A stretch of 64,000 nucleotides of DNA. Source: Coprobacillaceae bacterium UN01-12pH3A (lineage in GTDB: Bacteria > Bacillota_I > Bacilli_A > Erysipelotrichales > Coprobacillaceae). How positions within the stretch are numbered: the first letter of the stretch is position 1; the number at the start of each line of letters is the position of its first letter. This document shows positions 1 through 8,896 of the stretch, piece after piece. The notes below the pieces were generated by a model. The model was not told where the DNA came from, did no database searches, and worked only from the letters and a program-made list of their open reading frames with translations. The stretch spans positions 1-64,000 of the forward strand of contig JAQENU010000005.1 of assembly GCA_027676805.1 (NCBI GenBank). Direction: 5' to 3'. A program made the position numbers and the translations under genes.

Positions 1-41
1 ACCTCCATTAATTTATTGTCCAATTAATGGGGTGCACTTCA
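1..41. mobile_element. Terminal inverted repeat of an IS3-family (IS150-like) element, body outside window
   Basis: Read on the minus strand from base 41 toward base 17 the sequence runs TGAAGTGCACCCCATT followed by AATTGGACA. This matches the usual shape of IS3/IS150-group ends: terminal TG, then TGCACCCCAT, then TTGGACA. The element would therefore end at base 41 with ...TTCA. Bases 5-12 and 23-30 also form an 8-bp inverted repeat (CCATTAAT/ATTAATGG). No transposase is visible because the rest lies upstream of the window. The family assignment is by motif recognition and has not been checked against a database. Confidence 0.5.
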
Positions 42-69
42 AAACAGCGCTTTTTTTAGTGCTTGCTTA

Positions 70-98
70 TTAGTTTAGGATAAGGAGTGTGCTATAAT
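70..98 (+). promoter_or_regulatory. Extended -10 promoter of sbcDC
   Basis: TGCTATAAT at 90-98 is a perfect extended -10 element. A weak -35 (TTAGTT, 70-75) lies 17 bases upstream. It sits 22 bases before the GTG start of sbcD and just downstream of the insertion-sequence end. Confidence 0.6.
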
Positions 99-119
99 GG
101 AAAATACGGAGGTGATCTT

Positions 120-1271
120 GTGAAGTTTATACATATAGGCGATTTACATTTAGGAAAGTGGATTTGCGGACATTCCATGATTACCATGCAAAAAGAAGTG
201 CTGTTTGAACTTTTGACGATAATGGATCAGCAGGATATTCGGCTGCTTTTAATTGCCGGAGATGTTTACGATCGTTTGGTACCGCCTACAGAGGCTGTGG
301 AATTATTTAATGATTTCTTAACGGCGGCAATTCGTCAGTATCATATTCAAGTGCTGATGATCAGTGGAAATCATGACAGTGATGAACGCTTGAATTTTGC
401 CAGTCAGCTATTGAAAGCAGAGGGGCTGTATATCGCTTCAAAATTACAGAAAAATTGGGAAACTTGTATTTTAAAGGATGAATTTGGCGAAATTGAATTT
501 CATTTATTGCCTTACATTAAGCCCTCTCAGGTTAAAGAATTGTATCCCGAAGTAAAAGTGAAAACTTATCAGGAAGCTTTAGAGCATGTCATTTCTTTGC
601 ATCCCTTAAACCCAGAGCGTCGTCATGTTTTAATGACGCATCAGTTTGTTGCCGGAGGACAACAGGTACAAACCAGTGAGTCAGAAACCATTTTAAGTGT
701 CGGTGGAAGTGAAGTGGTTGATGTTCATCTTTTTGATGATTATGATTATGTTGCTTTAGGTCATCTGCATGCGCCTCAGGCAGTGTCACGTCAAGTTGTA
801 CGTTACTGCGGTTCGCTGCTTCACTATTCTTTTGATGAGGTTAAGCAGAAAAAAGCAGTGTGCAAGGTAGAAATGAAGGAAAAAGGAAATATAATGATTG
901 AACAGATTCCCTTGCATCCCACTTTAACCATGCAGAAATACAGCGGTTATTTTGCTGATTTTATGGATGAGACAAAAGGACTTGTCGAAAATAAACAAGA
1001 TTATATCGCGTTTGAATTATTGGATGAAAGTTTAATAGCCAATGCAATGGAGCATTTACGAACGCTGTATCCGAATGCCATGCAGCTCACATATAAGCAG
1101 CTACTAAAAGAGTATGATGGTAAAAAAACGGTGGCAAATCTCCAATTGGAAAAGCAGGATGACTTTACTTTATTTAAAGAGTTTTATCAGGCAATCCGTG
1201 ACCATGAATTAGATGATGAGAAAGCAAGCATTATTGAAAATATACTAGAAAAAGCAAAGGAGACAAAATGA
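120..1271 (+). CDS. sbcD: Exonuclease SbcD, nuclease subunit of SbcCD (Mre11-like)
   Basis: SbcD is the Mn-dependent nuclease of the SbcCD complex, which opens DNA hairpins and trims blocked double-strand ends in the cytoplasm. The 383-residue product has the calcineurin-like phosphoesterase motifs in order: GDLHLG near the N-terminus, AGDVYD, SGNHDSDERL, MTHQF and ALGHLHAP. The GTG at 120 is chosen as start because an AAATACGGAGGTGATC ribosome site sits just before it. An in-frame GTG at 87 overlaps the promoter. The stop overlaps the sbcC start by four bases (ATGA), so the two subunits are translationally coupled. Length is normal for the family (about 380-400 residues). Confidence 0.95.
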   Translation: MKFIHIGDLHLGKWICGHSMITMQKEVLFELLTIMDQQDIRLLLIAGDVYDRLVPPTEAVELFNDFLTAAIRQYHIQVLMISGNHDSDERLNFASQLLKAEGLYIASKLQKNWETCILKDEFGEIEFHLLPYIKPSQVKELYPEVKVKTYQEALEHVISLHPLNPERRHVLMTHQFVAGGQQVQTSESETILSVGGSEVVDVHLFDDYDYVALGHLHAPQAVSRQVVRYCGSLLHYSFDEVKQKKAVCKVEMKEKGNIMIEQIPLHPTLTMQKYSGYFADFMDETKGLVENKQDYIAFELLDESLIANAMEHLRTLYPNAMQLTYKQLLKEYDGKKTVANLQLEKQDDFTLFKEFYQAIRDHELDDEKASIIENILEKAKETK

Positions 1272-4200
1272 AACCTGTACGATTAGAAATATCTGCCTTT
1301 GGACCCTATGCTTCATCGGTCACGATTGATTTTACTTTATTATATCAGGATGGACTGTTTTTGATTACAGGGGCGACCGGAAGCGGAAAGACAACGATCT
1401 TTGATGCGATTACGTTTGCCCTGTATGGAGAAGCCAGCGGCTCACTAAGAGAAGCAAAAAGTCTGCGTTGTGATTTTGCAGACTATAAGCAGGAAACCTA
1501 TGTCGATTTGACTTTTCAGTTCAAAAAACAGATTTATCATATTCGCCGCAGCCCTCAGTATATTAAGCCGGGGCGCAAGACACCCATCAGTGCACAGGCA
1601 GAACTCACGATGCCTGACGGAAAGATTTTCAGCACAACACGAGATGTTAACCAAGCTATTTCCACCTTGTTAGGAGTGGATGTCCTGCAATTCAAACAAA
1701 TCGCCATGATCGCTCAAGGTGAATTCACACGATTGATTCATGCCAGCAGTGATGAAAAAGAAAAGATTTTCAGAAAGCTTTTCGGCACTCATCATTATGA
1801 TCGATTTGAGAGTTTACTGAAAGAAAAATATAATCAGTATAAACAAAAAATAGAATCGACGATGATTGCGATTGAAACTTTAAAAAAGCAAATTGATGAA
1901 GAAGCTGCAGCGCTTACGACAGCGGCATTTATCGAAACAACAAAAGCAAAAGAACTTGAGGTGAAAAAACAATTGGCTGTTCAAAATGATGAATGGAATC
2001 AATTGTTAAAAACTTTAGAAGAAAAGCGTCAAAACTATGGCTGGATCGAAAAAAACAATACACGATTAGATCAGCTTGAAAAAGCGTTAGTTGAGCAGTC
2101 TGCTTTACTTGAGCAGGAAACAAAAATGATCCGGGATCAACAAGAACTGGCAGAAGCAAAAAAAGCTAATGAGCTGATGCTTATTGAAAAACAGCTCAAT
2201 GAAGCACAAAGACAATCACAGACTTTACTGAATCAAGAAACCCTGCTTGAACAGGAAATAGCGAATTTAAATAAAAAAGCAGAGCAGATTGATAAGGCGT
2301 ACCAGGCAGTACCGCAGGTTCAACAGCAGGTGCAGACCTTGTATGTGGAATTAAAAAAATATCAGGATCAGATAGAGAAGCTAAAGCAGCTTAAATATTT
2401 GCAGGCAAAAAGTCTTATTTTAGAAAAAGAGATTGCAGAGTGTCAGATGCTGCTTAAAGCATTAGAGCATAAAAAAGAAGAAAATGCTCATGACGAACAG
2501 CTTTTAAAAATATTTATTGAAGCTTCACAGGATGTAGAGCTTCAGTATTTCACATGTCAGCAGGATTTAAAAGCGATACAGACACAGTTAGAGCGCCATA
2601 AGCATTTAGAGGAATTAGAAAAAAAAGAAGCAGCGGTGCATCAACACTATACGCTTCAAGCATCAGTGTATCAAAAAGAAGCCGATAGCTATGCTTATCT
2701 AAACCAGCAGACCTTGCACTATGAAAATCGTCTAATGTTAGAACAGGCGGGGATATTAGCACAGAATCTAAAAGAAAATAATCCGTGCCCGGTATGTGGC
2801 TCAACACACCATCCGCAGCTGGCACAGCTATCCGACCAAGATTTATCATCTGAGACTTTAAAGAAAATGAAAGCAGAATTGGAGATGGCGCAAAGCCATT
2901 TACAGGAGACTTATCAGTTGGTGTTAGAAAAAAAGCAGACGTTTGAAGAAATTCAGCGTCAAATCCAGTTTGAGTGTGAGGCGATGGGGATTTCCTCAGA
3001 AGAAAAGAAGGCTGCCAAAGAGAAGCTGCTCGATAAGATGGAAGATTTAAAACATCAATTAGAAGCATTAGGCGAACTGAAAAAGGAAGTTAAGCAAAAA
3101 GCAGCACAGCGTCAACAGCTTTTAAAAGAAACAGAAAACATTCAGCAGAAATATCAGAAGACATCGGAGCAGTTACAAGAGATGCATGCTAAAGCTGCCG
3201 CTTACAGCGGGCAAATTAAAGGGTTAGATGTAGAAGTGGAAAAAGAAGAGAGCATTTCAGAAAAAATAATATATATCCAGCAATCCATCACATCGAAAAC
3301 AAAAGAAATGGAAACTTCCACACAATCCTATAACACCCTACACACCTCACTGAATACTTTGTTAGGTCAAAAAGCTGGTTATCAAAATGAAAAGAAAAAG
3401 TGGGAACAACAATGTCACCATACTCAAAAAACCTTTGATAAACAGCTTCATCTGTTGTTTAAAGACCTGCTCCACTATCAATCCGCTAAACGATCACCAA
3501 AAGAGATCAGCCAGTTAGAAAAAAACTATCAGGACTATCTGTTAGCTAAAGAACGCAATGACACATTGGTTCAGTCATTAAAAAATGAATTAACCAGTAC
3601 ACAAAAAATAGATTTATCTTCATTGTCTAAAGAGATCGAAGCACTATATAAACAAAGTATTATCATGAAAGATCAGTATCAGCAGAGGCTGGGACTTTAT
3701 CAGCAAAATCAGCGTCTGCTTAAGCAATTGGAAAAAGATTATCATGCGATTGCATTGATTGAACCTGCTTATCAGAATTACTATGATTTGTATTCTTTAA
3801 CTTCTGGCAACAATGCTTTAAAATTATCCTTTGAACGCTATATTTTGGCAGCCTATTTTGAACAGATCTTAGCATTAGCCAATATTCGCTTTCAAGAGAT
3901 GACAAATCAGCGCTATAAGATGCTGAGAAAAGAGGAAAAGGGAAGCCGCCAGTCCGGATTAGATATTGTGATTCAGGATTATGAGAGCGGAACTGTTCGT
4001 GATATTAAAACATTATCCGGCGGTGAAACATTTAAAGCCGCTTTATCTTTAGCCCTAGGATTATCGGATATGATCCAAAACTTTGCCGGTGGAATTGAGT
4101 TAGATACATTGTTTATTGATGAAGGATTTGGTTCTTTGGACAGTGATTCCTTACAGCAGGCACTCCATGTACTGCTTCATTTGCGCCAAAGTGATAAGCT

Positions 4201-4300
4201 GATTGGGATCATCAGTCATGTTCAGGAATTGAAGGAGCAGATCGATCGGCAAATTGTGATTAAAAAAGAAAATATGGACAGCTATATCGAGGTAGTATAG
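1268..4300 (+). CDS. sbcC: Exonuclease SbcC, ATPase subunit of SbcCD (Rad50-like)
   Basis: SbcC is the SMC/Rad50-type ATPase that partners SbcD. The 1010-residue protein has a Walker A (GATGSGKTTIFDAI) about 35 residues from the start and a long Gln/Glu/Lys-rich coiled coil from about 180 to 820. The zinc hook NPCPVCGS near residue 506 sits at the middle of the coil. The C-terminal lobe carries the ABC signature LSGGETFKAALSLALG and Walker B LFIDEGFGSLD. All catalytic elements are present and the length is typical. It overlaps sbcD by four bases and ends the operon. An AT-rich TTTCTTTTTTATTATAAAGAA stretch follows, but no convincing terminator. Confidence 0.95.
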   Translation: MKPVRLEISAFGPYASSVTIDFTLLYQDGLFLITGATGSGKTTIFDAITFALYGEASGSLREAKSLRCDFADYKQETYVDLTFQFKKQIYHIRRSPQYIKPGRKTPISAQAELTMPDGKIFSTTRDVNQAISTLLGVDVLQFKQIAMIAQGEFTRLIHASSDEKEKIFRKLFGTHHYDRFESLLKEKYNQYKQKIESTMIAIETLKKQIDEEAAALTTAAFIETTKAKELEVKKQLAVQNDEWNQLLKTLEEKRQNYGWIEKNNTRLDQLEKALVEQSALLEQETKMIRDQQELAEAKKANELMLIEKQLNEAQRQSQTLLNQETLLEQEIANLNKKAEQIDKAYQAVPQVQQQVQTLYVELKKYQDQIEKLKQLKYLQAKSLILEKEIAECQMLLKALEHKKEENAHDEQLLKIFIEASQDVELQYFTCQQDLKAIQTQLERHKHLEELEKKEAAVHQHYTLQASVYQKEADSYAYLNQQTLHYENRLMLEQAGILAQNLKENNPCPVCGSTHHPQLAQLSDQDLSSETLKKMKAELEMAQSHLQETYQLVLEKKQTFEEIQRQIQFECEAMGISSEEKKAAKEKLLDKMEDLKHQLEALGELKKEVKQKAAQRQQLLKETENIQQKYQKTSEQLQEMHAKAAAYSGQIKGLDVEVEKEESISEKIIYIQQSITSKTKEMETSTQSYNTLHTSLNTLLGQKAGYQNEKKKWEQQCHHTQKTFDKQLHLLFKDLLHYQSAKRSPKEISQLEKNYQDYLLAKERNDTLVQSLKNELTSTQKIDLSSLSKEIEALYKQSIIMKDQYQQRLGLYQQNQRLLKQLEKDYHAIALIEPAYQNYYDLYSLTSGNNALKLSFERYILAAYFEQILALANIRFQEMTNQRYKMLRKEEKGSRQSGLDIVIQDYESGTVRDIKTLSGGETFKAALSLALGLSDMIQNFAGGIELDTLFIDEGFGSLDSDSLQQALHVLLHLRQSDKLIGIISHVQELKEQIDRQIVIKKENMDSYIEVV

Positions 4301-4336
4301 CGTTCATATTTCTTTTTTTATTATAAAGAAGGCATC

Positions 4337-4365
4337 TTGTACAGAGAGATTAAGAATGTTATAAT
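4337..4365 (+). promoter_or_regulatory. Promoter of the GGDEF/EAL gene
   Basis: TTGTAC at 4337-4342, a 17-base spacer, and TATAAT at 4360-4365 preceded by TG (TGTTATAAT, 4357-4365). A near-ideal sigma-A promoter with an extended -10. It shows that the in-frame TTG at 4337 is not a start codon. Confidence 0.75.
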
Positions 4366-4402
4366 GGAGGCAGTTAGTGGGAAAAGGATTGGGACTATAA
4401 TC

Positions 4403-6352
4403 ATGATAACTTTAGATTGGAATATTGCGCCGGAATGTATTTCAGCTGTTATACTCAGTATAATTTGGCTTTATTCAAGACGTGGAAGTTGGCTGCCGAC
4501 ATTGAGAAATCGTATTTTTCAATGTTGTTTTTTGGTTACCTTTTTAGCGATAACCACAAATATCCTTTCAACTGTGATGATTGCCTATTATCATGTGTTC
4601 CCGCTTTGGCTGACATGGCTGATTACTACGATCTACTTTATATTTACACCTTTAATGGGGGCGGTTTATTGCTTATATGCCGCAACTGTTATTTATCAAA
4701 ATAAAGAACGTCTGATTCGCTTTATAAAGTTAAGCATGATCCCATCGATTCTCTACACTTTGTTAGTACTAACCAATCCTTTTAATAAGGAGCTATTTGA
4801 TTTAAGCTATCAATCCGGCTATGTTAAAGGACCATGGATTGCAATTACTTATATTCTTTTTTATGCTTATTGCTTAGGAGCGGTTGTCATTGCTTTTAGG
4901 GAAAAAGATAAGGTGGAAAAGAATGTTTTTAATATTTTGTCTGCCTTTCCAATTATTGCCAGTGTCGTGATTGCTGTTCAGCAGATATTTCCGACCATTA
5001 TTTTGACCGGTTCTGCTGCGACCTGTGCTTTATTGATCATTTATCTATATTTACAAAACAAACAGATTTCAATGGATTATCTGACAGATATTCCTAATCA
5101 GCTGGAGCTTTCCAACATGCTGGAGTATTTACTCAGTGAATATCCTAAACAGCATTTTAGTTTATTTGTTATCTCTTTACGTGATTTCACACAAATCAAC
5201 AGTGCATTTACGCATCAAGTAGGCGATGCCTTTTTAAAAACGATTGCCTATTACTTAGCATCTTTAGTCGGACAGCAGCATGTTTATCGCTTTAAAGGAG
5301 ACGAGTTTGCGATATTGATTCGTCAGCCCCATGAGGTCATTAGTGTGGTTTTAAAACAGATTCAAGCACGCATGCAAAAGCCTTGGATCGTTAAGGAACA
5401 TGAGGCTATTCTTTCCTATGTGATCGGGGCTGTTGATTATCCGGAGAGTACAACGGGCATTGAAAGCTTGATTAGTTCAGTGGAATACGCGGTATCTGTA
5501 GCAAAAAAGAATTATAACGGCTATGTTTGCTATTGTGATCAGAAGATGTTTGAGATGATTGAGCGAAAAAGAGAAATTGTCAAGATCCTAAAAGAAAAGA
5601 TTGCGAATCAAGATTTTGAAATGTATTATCAGCCTTTATACAGTGTCGCTACTCAACAGTTTGAATATGCAGAGTCCTTAGTGCGTATCAATGACAGTCC
5701 ATTAGGACCGATATATCCCTCTGAATTTATTCCGATCGCAGAAGAAACCGGGCTGATTATTGAAATGACCTATATGATTTTGGATAAGGTATGCAAGTTT
5801 GCCCGCAGTTTATTAGATGAAGAGATTAATATTAAATGTATTCATGTTAACTTTTCGGCTATTCAGTTCCGTCAGCCTCATTTGGCACAGAAAGTCTGTG
5901 AAATTATTCGTAAAAATAATATTCCTTTTTCGGTTATTAAGATTGAATTTACTGAGTCTACTTTAGCTGAAAATATGGATATCATTCATGATTTCGTCAG
6001 TGATATGGAAAAAATGGGCATCTATATGGGATTGGATGATTTTGGTGTAGGCTATTCGAATATTTCTACGGTGATACAAATTCCGTTTACGACGATTAAA
6101 TTGGATAAGAGCTTAGTATGGGCAGTTAGTAAACAGGAAAAATCTGCCATTATGGTGAAAAATCTTATACGAACTTTTAAAGATTTGAATTTATCGGTTG
6201 TAGCCGAAGGAGTTGAAGATGATTTTCAAAATCAGTTTATGATTCGCAATGGGGTGGATCAGATTCAAGGGTATTATTATTCAAAGCCATTACCAAAAGA
6301 AGAAATGATTCGTTTCATGAAAGAACATAATCAGAATATAAGAAAAGGTTAA
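4403..6352 (+). CDS. Membrane GGDEF-EAL protein, probable c-di-GMP phosphodiesterase
   Basis: Predicted 649-residue membrane signalling protein. The first ~215 residues form about seven hydrophobic segments (7TM sensor type). A GGDEF domain and then a C-terminal EAL domain follow. The GGDEF active site is degenerate (KGDEF, near residues 298-302), so cyclase activity is doubtful. The EAL domain has ESLVR near 424, which keeps the E-x-L-x-R pattern, plus NFS, FTES, DDFGVGYS, AEGVED and QGYYYSKP. It may therefore hydrolyse c-di-GMP, possibly gated by GTP binding to the degenerate cyclase domain. The start at 4403 is chosen because the promoter occupies 4337-4365. A bidirectional terminator overlaps the stop. 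Confidence 0.85.
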   Translation: MITLDWNIAPECISAVILSIIWLYSRRGSWLPTLRNRIFQCCFLVTFLAITTNILSTVMIAYYHVFPLWLTWLITTIYFIFTPLMGAVYCLYAATVIYQNKERLIRFIKLSMIPSILYTLLVLTNPFNKELFDLSYQSGYVKGPWIAITYILFYAYCLGAVVIAFREKDKVEKNVFNILSAFPIIASVVIAVQQIFPTIILTGSAATCALLIIYLYLQNKQISMDYLTDIPNQLELSNMLEYLLSEYPKQHFSLFVISLRDFTQINSAFTHQVGDAFLKTIAYYLASLVGQQHVYRFKGDEFAILIRQPHEVISVVLKQIQARMQKPWIVKEHEAILSYVIGAVDYPESTTGIESLISSVEYAVSVAKKNYNGYVCYCDQKMFEMIERKREIVKILKEKIANQDFEMYYQPLYSVATQQFEYAESLVRINDSPLGPIYPSEFIPIAEETGLIIEMTYMILDKVCKFARSLLDEEINIKCIHVNFSAIQFRQPHLAQKVCEIIRKNNIPFSVIKIEFTESTLAENMDIIHDFVSDMEKMGIYMGLDDFGVGYSNISTVIQIPFTTIKLDKSLVWAVSKQEKSAIMVKNLIRTFKDLNLSVVAEGVEDDFQNQFMIRNGVDQIQGYYYSKPLPKEEMIRFMKEHNQNIRKG

Positions 6353-6384
6353 ACACGCTGAATGTTTAACCTTATTTTTATTTT
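6345..6384. terminator. Bidirectional terminator
   Basis: AAGGTTAAACA (6345-6355) pairs perfectly with TGTTTAACCTT (6363-6373) around a 7-base loop, followed by ATTTTTATTTT. It overlaps the GGDEF/EAL stop codon and lies just beyond the end of the convergent minus-strand gene. Confidence 0.85.
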
Positions 6385-7028
6385 AAGACTGTACCGCAGT
6401 ATTCACATACCTTTGGACTGCCTGCATAAATCTCATTTTTAGCTCCGCAGCTTGGACAGACATAAGTTTCCATGACAGAGGTCTCTGTTTTTTGACCAGC
6501 AGGTCGTTGAGTTAATATAATCTGATTTCTGGAATGATCAATATACGCATTAGCCAAATAACCATTATCAATCATATTTTGCAAGTCTACGGTTACCTGA
6601 CTTGAAGATAATGACAGTGCTGAGGCAATTTTACTAATTTCGCTTAATTGGTTATTTACGACTAAGTTGATATAACGTTTATATTTAATCGAATTCTTGT
6701 CAATTTTTCGCATTTTATTGAATAATACAATTCCTCCTAATAGGAACATTGCCGAAATCAGAAGATAAGGAATCATTTGAGCCCCAACAATTTGATGCTC
6801 GATTCCCAAATCATCTTTAGTTGTCATTTGACCGGTTAAAGTCATTGCCACAGCGATTGCTCCAAATCCCATCAGTATATAAGAAGTAATTTTTAATCCT
6901 TTAGAATGCTGAAACGTTGCAGATTTATCATTGTTGAAACGTCTGATTAATAAATAAATACCGATTGGCCAAAAGAAAATCAATGCAAACGTAATTACGC
7001 CCCATGAAGTGTTTTTTGTTTGTTTCAT
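6378..7028 (-). CDS. Membrane protein with winged-helix-like segment and C-terminal zinc ribbon
   Basis: Hypothetical 216-residue protein. Two hydrophobic segments occupy the N-terminal third (about 9-28 and 48-65) and a third lies near 88-105. Then comes a helical region (about 120-160) with the look of a small winged helix (LSEISKIASALSLSSSQVT), and finally a zinc ribbon, CPSCG...CEYCG. It follows the SPFH gene by 15 bases on the same strand, so they are probably co-transcribed. In Bacillus a comparable SPFH protein (YdjI) works with membrane zinc-ribbon partners (YdjG/YdjH) in PspA-linked envelope stress. A similar role here is inference. The start has AAGGGAG eight bases upstream. Confidence 0.65.
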   Translation of the reverse strand: MKQTKNTSWGVITFALIFFWPIGIYLLIRRFNNDKSATFQHSKGLKITSYILMGFGAIAVAMTLTGQMTTKDDLGIEHQIVGAQMIPYLLISAMFLLGGIVLFNKMRKIDKNSIKYKRYINLVVNNQLSEISKIASALSLSSSQVTVDLQNMIDNGYLANAYIDHSRNQIILTQRPAGQKTETSVMETYVCPSCGAKNEIYAGSPKVCEYCGTVLK

Positions 7029-7043
7029 ATTATTTACTCCCTT

Positions 7044-8171
7044 TTATAATTTAGTCCCACATTCAGGACAGAATTTTGTATTTGGTTTCACCTTTATACC
7101 ACAATTGGGACATTTTTTATTCATTGGTTCACCACAGCTTGGACAGAAATTGGCCCCATTTGGAACAGCGCCTTTGCAGTTTGGACATTCGGTTTGTTTA
7201 GCAATTTGGACATCAGCGCCACACTCCGGACAGAATTTCGCGTCTTCACGGATCATCTGATGACATTTTGGACATTCTTTTTGCTTAGTGGTAACGTCAA
7301 TCTGACTGGTAATGCCACCCATTTGCTGTCCCATAGGAACTCCAAGACCAGCCCCTAAACCTAAGCCTATGCCGGCTCCCATTAATCCGCCGCCGCTGTA
7401 ATCATTTTTAGCGGCTCCTTCTAATGTATCAAAAGATCTTTCCTGCTGATAGCTATAGCCGATAATATCCATTTCCGCTCTTTTAGCTAAGGCATCTCTT
7501 AGTTTGATAACAGATGGGTCATCTTCCGGCACACTGACATCATTAACATTGAAATTAACGATCTTAATTCCGTATTCTGCCATTTCCGGGCGAATCTTGT
7601 CTAAAAGACAGTCAGAAATTTCTTCTAAATAAGCGCCAATCTCTAAAATTGGAACTTGTTCCTTTATGAGATAAGAAGAGATTGCATCTTTTACTTTGGT
7701 TAAGTAAATCCCCTTAAAATACTTCACAACAGTTTCTTTATCAAAATAAGGAACTGTCCCTACTAATTTAGTCAGGAACGTTTTAGAATCTGAAATGGTA
7801 ATCCCAAACTGTCCATAGGCCCTTACTGGGATCATGACATTATATTTAGGATCCTGCAGTTGAATAGGTGAAGGGGTTCCCCATTTTATATCTAAAACAA
7901 CTGTCTTATTAATGAAATAGACTTCAGCGGTAAATGGTGAATTCCCACCAAACGGAAGACCGATCAATCCGGTAAGCAGCGGTATGTTTTTCGTATCTAA
8001 GACATGTCTTCCAGGACCGAAGCGATCTAAAGCTCTCCCTTCTTTAAATAAAATTGCTTCTTGTGATTCATTGACAATCAATTGTGTCCATGTGCTTAAC
8101 TCTTCATCCGGACACTTCCAAGCAAAAACATCAGGATCCCCATTGTATTTGACAAAATCAATGATAGCCAT
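7044..8171 (-). CDS. SPFH-domain protein (YdjI/virion-core-like) with three C-terminal zinc ribbons
   Basis: 375-residue protein with an N-terminal SPFH (band-7-like) domain of the bacterial 'virion core protein' type (motifs RALDRFGPGRHVLDT, PVRAYGQFGI, NVNDVSVPEDD). A short Gly-rich hydrophobic linker follows (GAGIGLGLGAGLG, about 268-280). It ends in three tandem zinc ribbons (CPKC..CPECG, CPNC..CPSCG, CPNC..CPECG). B. subtilis YdjI is the closest family member I recognise; it is recruited to the membrane with PspA. No pspA gene is visible here. The start at 8171 has GGGAGGGA just upstream; a longer in-frame TTG start at 8186 would use that same ribosome site and is rejected. An operator-like palindrome lies over its upstream region. 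Confidence 0.8.
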   Translation of the reverse strand: MAIIDFVKYNGDPDVFAWKCPDEELSTWTQLIVNESQEAILFKEGRALDRFGPGRHVLDTKNIPLLTGLIGLPFGGNSPFTAEVYFINKTVVLDIKWGTPSPIQLQDPKYNVMIPVRAYGQFGITISDSKTFLTKLVGTVPYFDKETVVKYFKGIYLTKVKDAISSYLIKEQVPILEIGAYLEEISDCLLDKIRPEMAEYGIKIVNFNVNDVSVPEDDPSVIKLRDALAKRAEMDIIGYSYQQERSFDTLEGAAKNDYSGGGLMGAGIGLGLGAGLGVPMGQQMGGITSQIDVTTKQKECPKCHQMIREDAKFCPECGADVQIAKQTECPNCKGAVPNGANFCPSCGEPMNKKCPNCGIKVKPNTKFCPECGTKL

Positions 8172-8199
8172 CTTTATCCCTCCCAATTACTATAATAAT

Positions 8200-8220
8200 T
8201 ACAGTATATATTATACTGTA
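8200..8220 (-). promoter_or_regulatory. 21-bp palindrome over the SPFH gene promoter (operator candidate)
   Basis: TACAGTATA (8200-8208) and TATACTGTA (8212-8220) are perfect 9-base arms around TAT. The palindrome contains the minus-strand TATAAT (8208-8213) that probably serves the SPFH gene, about 30-50 bases before its start. The TACA...TGTA outer halves resemble BlaI/MecI- or GntR-type operators. The binding protein is unknown. Confidence 0.55.
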
Positions 8221-8376
8221 TAAAGAAAAGATTTACTACTTCTTTTAAATTGTAAATGTCAAAAATTGTCACTAAAAGTGATAATGGAAATTACATCTCT
8301 GTAAACTTACAAATAGAAACCTATTTTTACTACATCTGTTTAGCAAAATAAAAATATATTTTTTTAGAAAAAAGGA

Positions 8377-8405
8377 TTGCATTTTTATTATTATAATTGT
8401 ATAAT
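8377..8405 (+). promoter_or_regulatory. Promoter of tRNA-Leu
   Basis: TTGCAT (8377-8382), a 17-base spacer, and TATAAT (8400-8405), about 22 bases before the mature tRNA 5' end. Confidence 0.7.
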
Positions 8406-8426
8406 CTATTAGCAACGTATTTGATT

Positions 8427-8513
8427 GCCCAAGTGGTGAAATTGGTAGACGCAACGGACTCAAAATCCGTCGGTAGCGATACTGTGCCGGTTCGAGTCCG
8501 GCCTTGGGCACCA
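8427..8513 (+). tRNA. tRNA-Leu (anticodon CAA)
   Basis: The 7-bp acceptor stem GCCCAAG/CTTGGGC is followed by A and an encoded CCA. The anticodon arm ACGGA-CTCAAAA-TCCGT gives anticodon CAA, reading UUG. A long class II variable arm (CGGTAGCGATACTGTGCCG) and the T-loop GGTTCGAGTCC are present. Total 87 nt. It has its own promoter and terminator. The antisense of this gene produces a spurious ORF that should not be annotated. Confidence 0.97.
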
Positions 8514-8523
8514 TTAGATAATG

Positions 8524-8547
8524 ACGATCCGTGAGGATTGTTTTTTT
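8524..8547 (+). terminator. Terminator of tRNA-Leu
   Basis: ACGATCC/GGATTGT stem (one G-U pair) with GTGA tetraloop, followed by seven T. Confidence 0.8.
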
Positions 8548-8578
8548 ATTTTATTGAATATAATACTTTATACATGAT

Positions 8579-8610
8579 AAGCTTACGGATCTAAATGCGT
8601 AAGTTTTTTT
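8579..8610 (+). terminator. Second terminator-like hairpin downstream of tRNA-Leu
   Basis: AAGCTTACG (8579-8587) pairs with CGTAAGTTT (8598-8606) with one G-U pair, running into seven T. A TATAAT at about 8560 could start a very short transcript ending here. A backup terminator is the simpler reading. Confidence 0.6.
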
Positions 8611-8686
8611 ATTTATGTAAATAATAACCCTATATAAATTCGTTAATAAAAAAATATAAGAATATGTTTTAGTTTTTTTATAAATA

Positions 8687-8695
8687 TGCTATAAT
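8687..8695 (+). promoter_or_regulatory. Extended -10 promoter of the bacteriocin-like cassette
   Basis: TGCTATAAT at 8687-8695 with no good -35. It implies a leader of roughly 280 bases before the secreted-protein gene at 8984. Apart from the mini-ORF at 8897 the very AT-rich stretch 8611-8983 shows no other gene and no clear hairpin. Confidence 0.5.
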
Positions 8696-8896
8696 TAGTT
8701 TAGAATAAGAAACTTATTTATATATTAATTTCTGAATATTATATTTTACATATGTCAAAATATAATATTAGGTTTTAGTTGCCTTAATTTATTATTAATA
8801 AATAACTAAATATTAAATCTTTGATGCATATGCTGATTATAAAACAAAATTATTTTATAGATGTAGGTATTCAAAATAGAAAGGGGAGTGAAACCA

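Noticed and set aside
2550..3068. 172-residue minus-strand frame
   Set aside because: Antisense shadow of the sbcC coiled coil; no ribosome site or family features.
8272..8514. 80-residue minus-strand frame (AGLEPAQYRYRRILSPL)
   Set aside because: It is the antisense of tRNA-Leu, a well-known false ORF.
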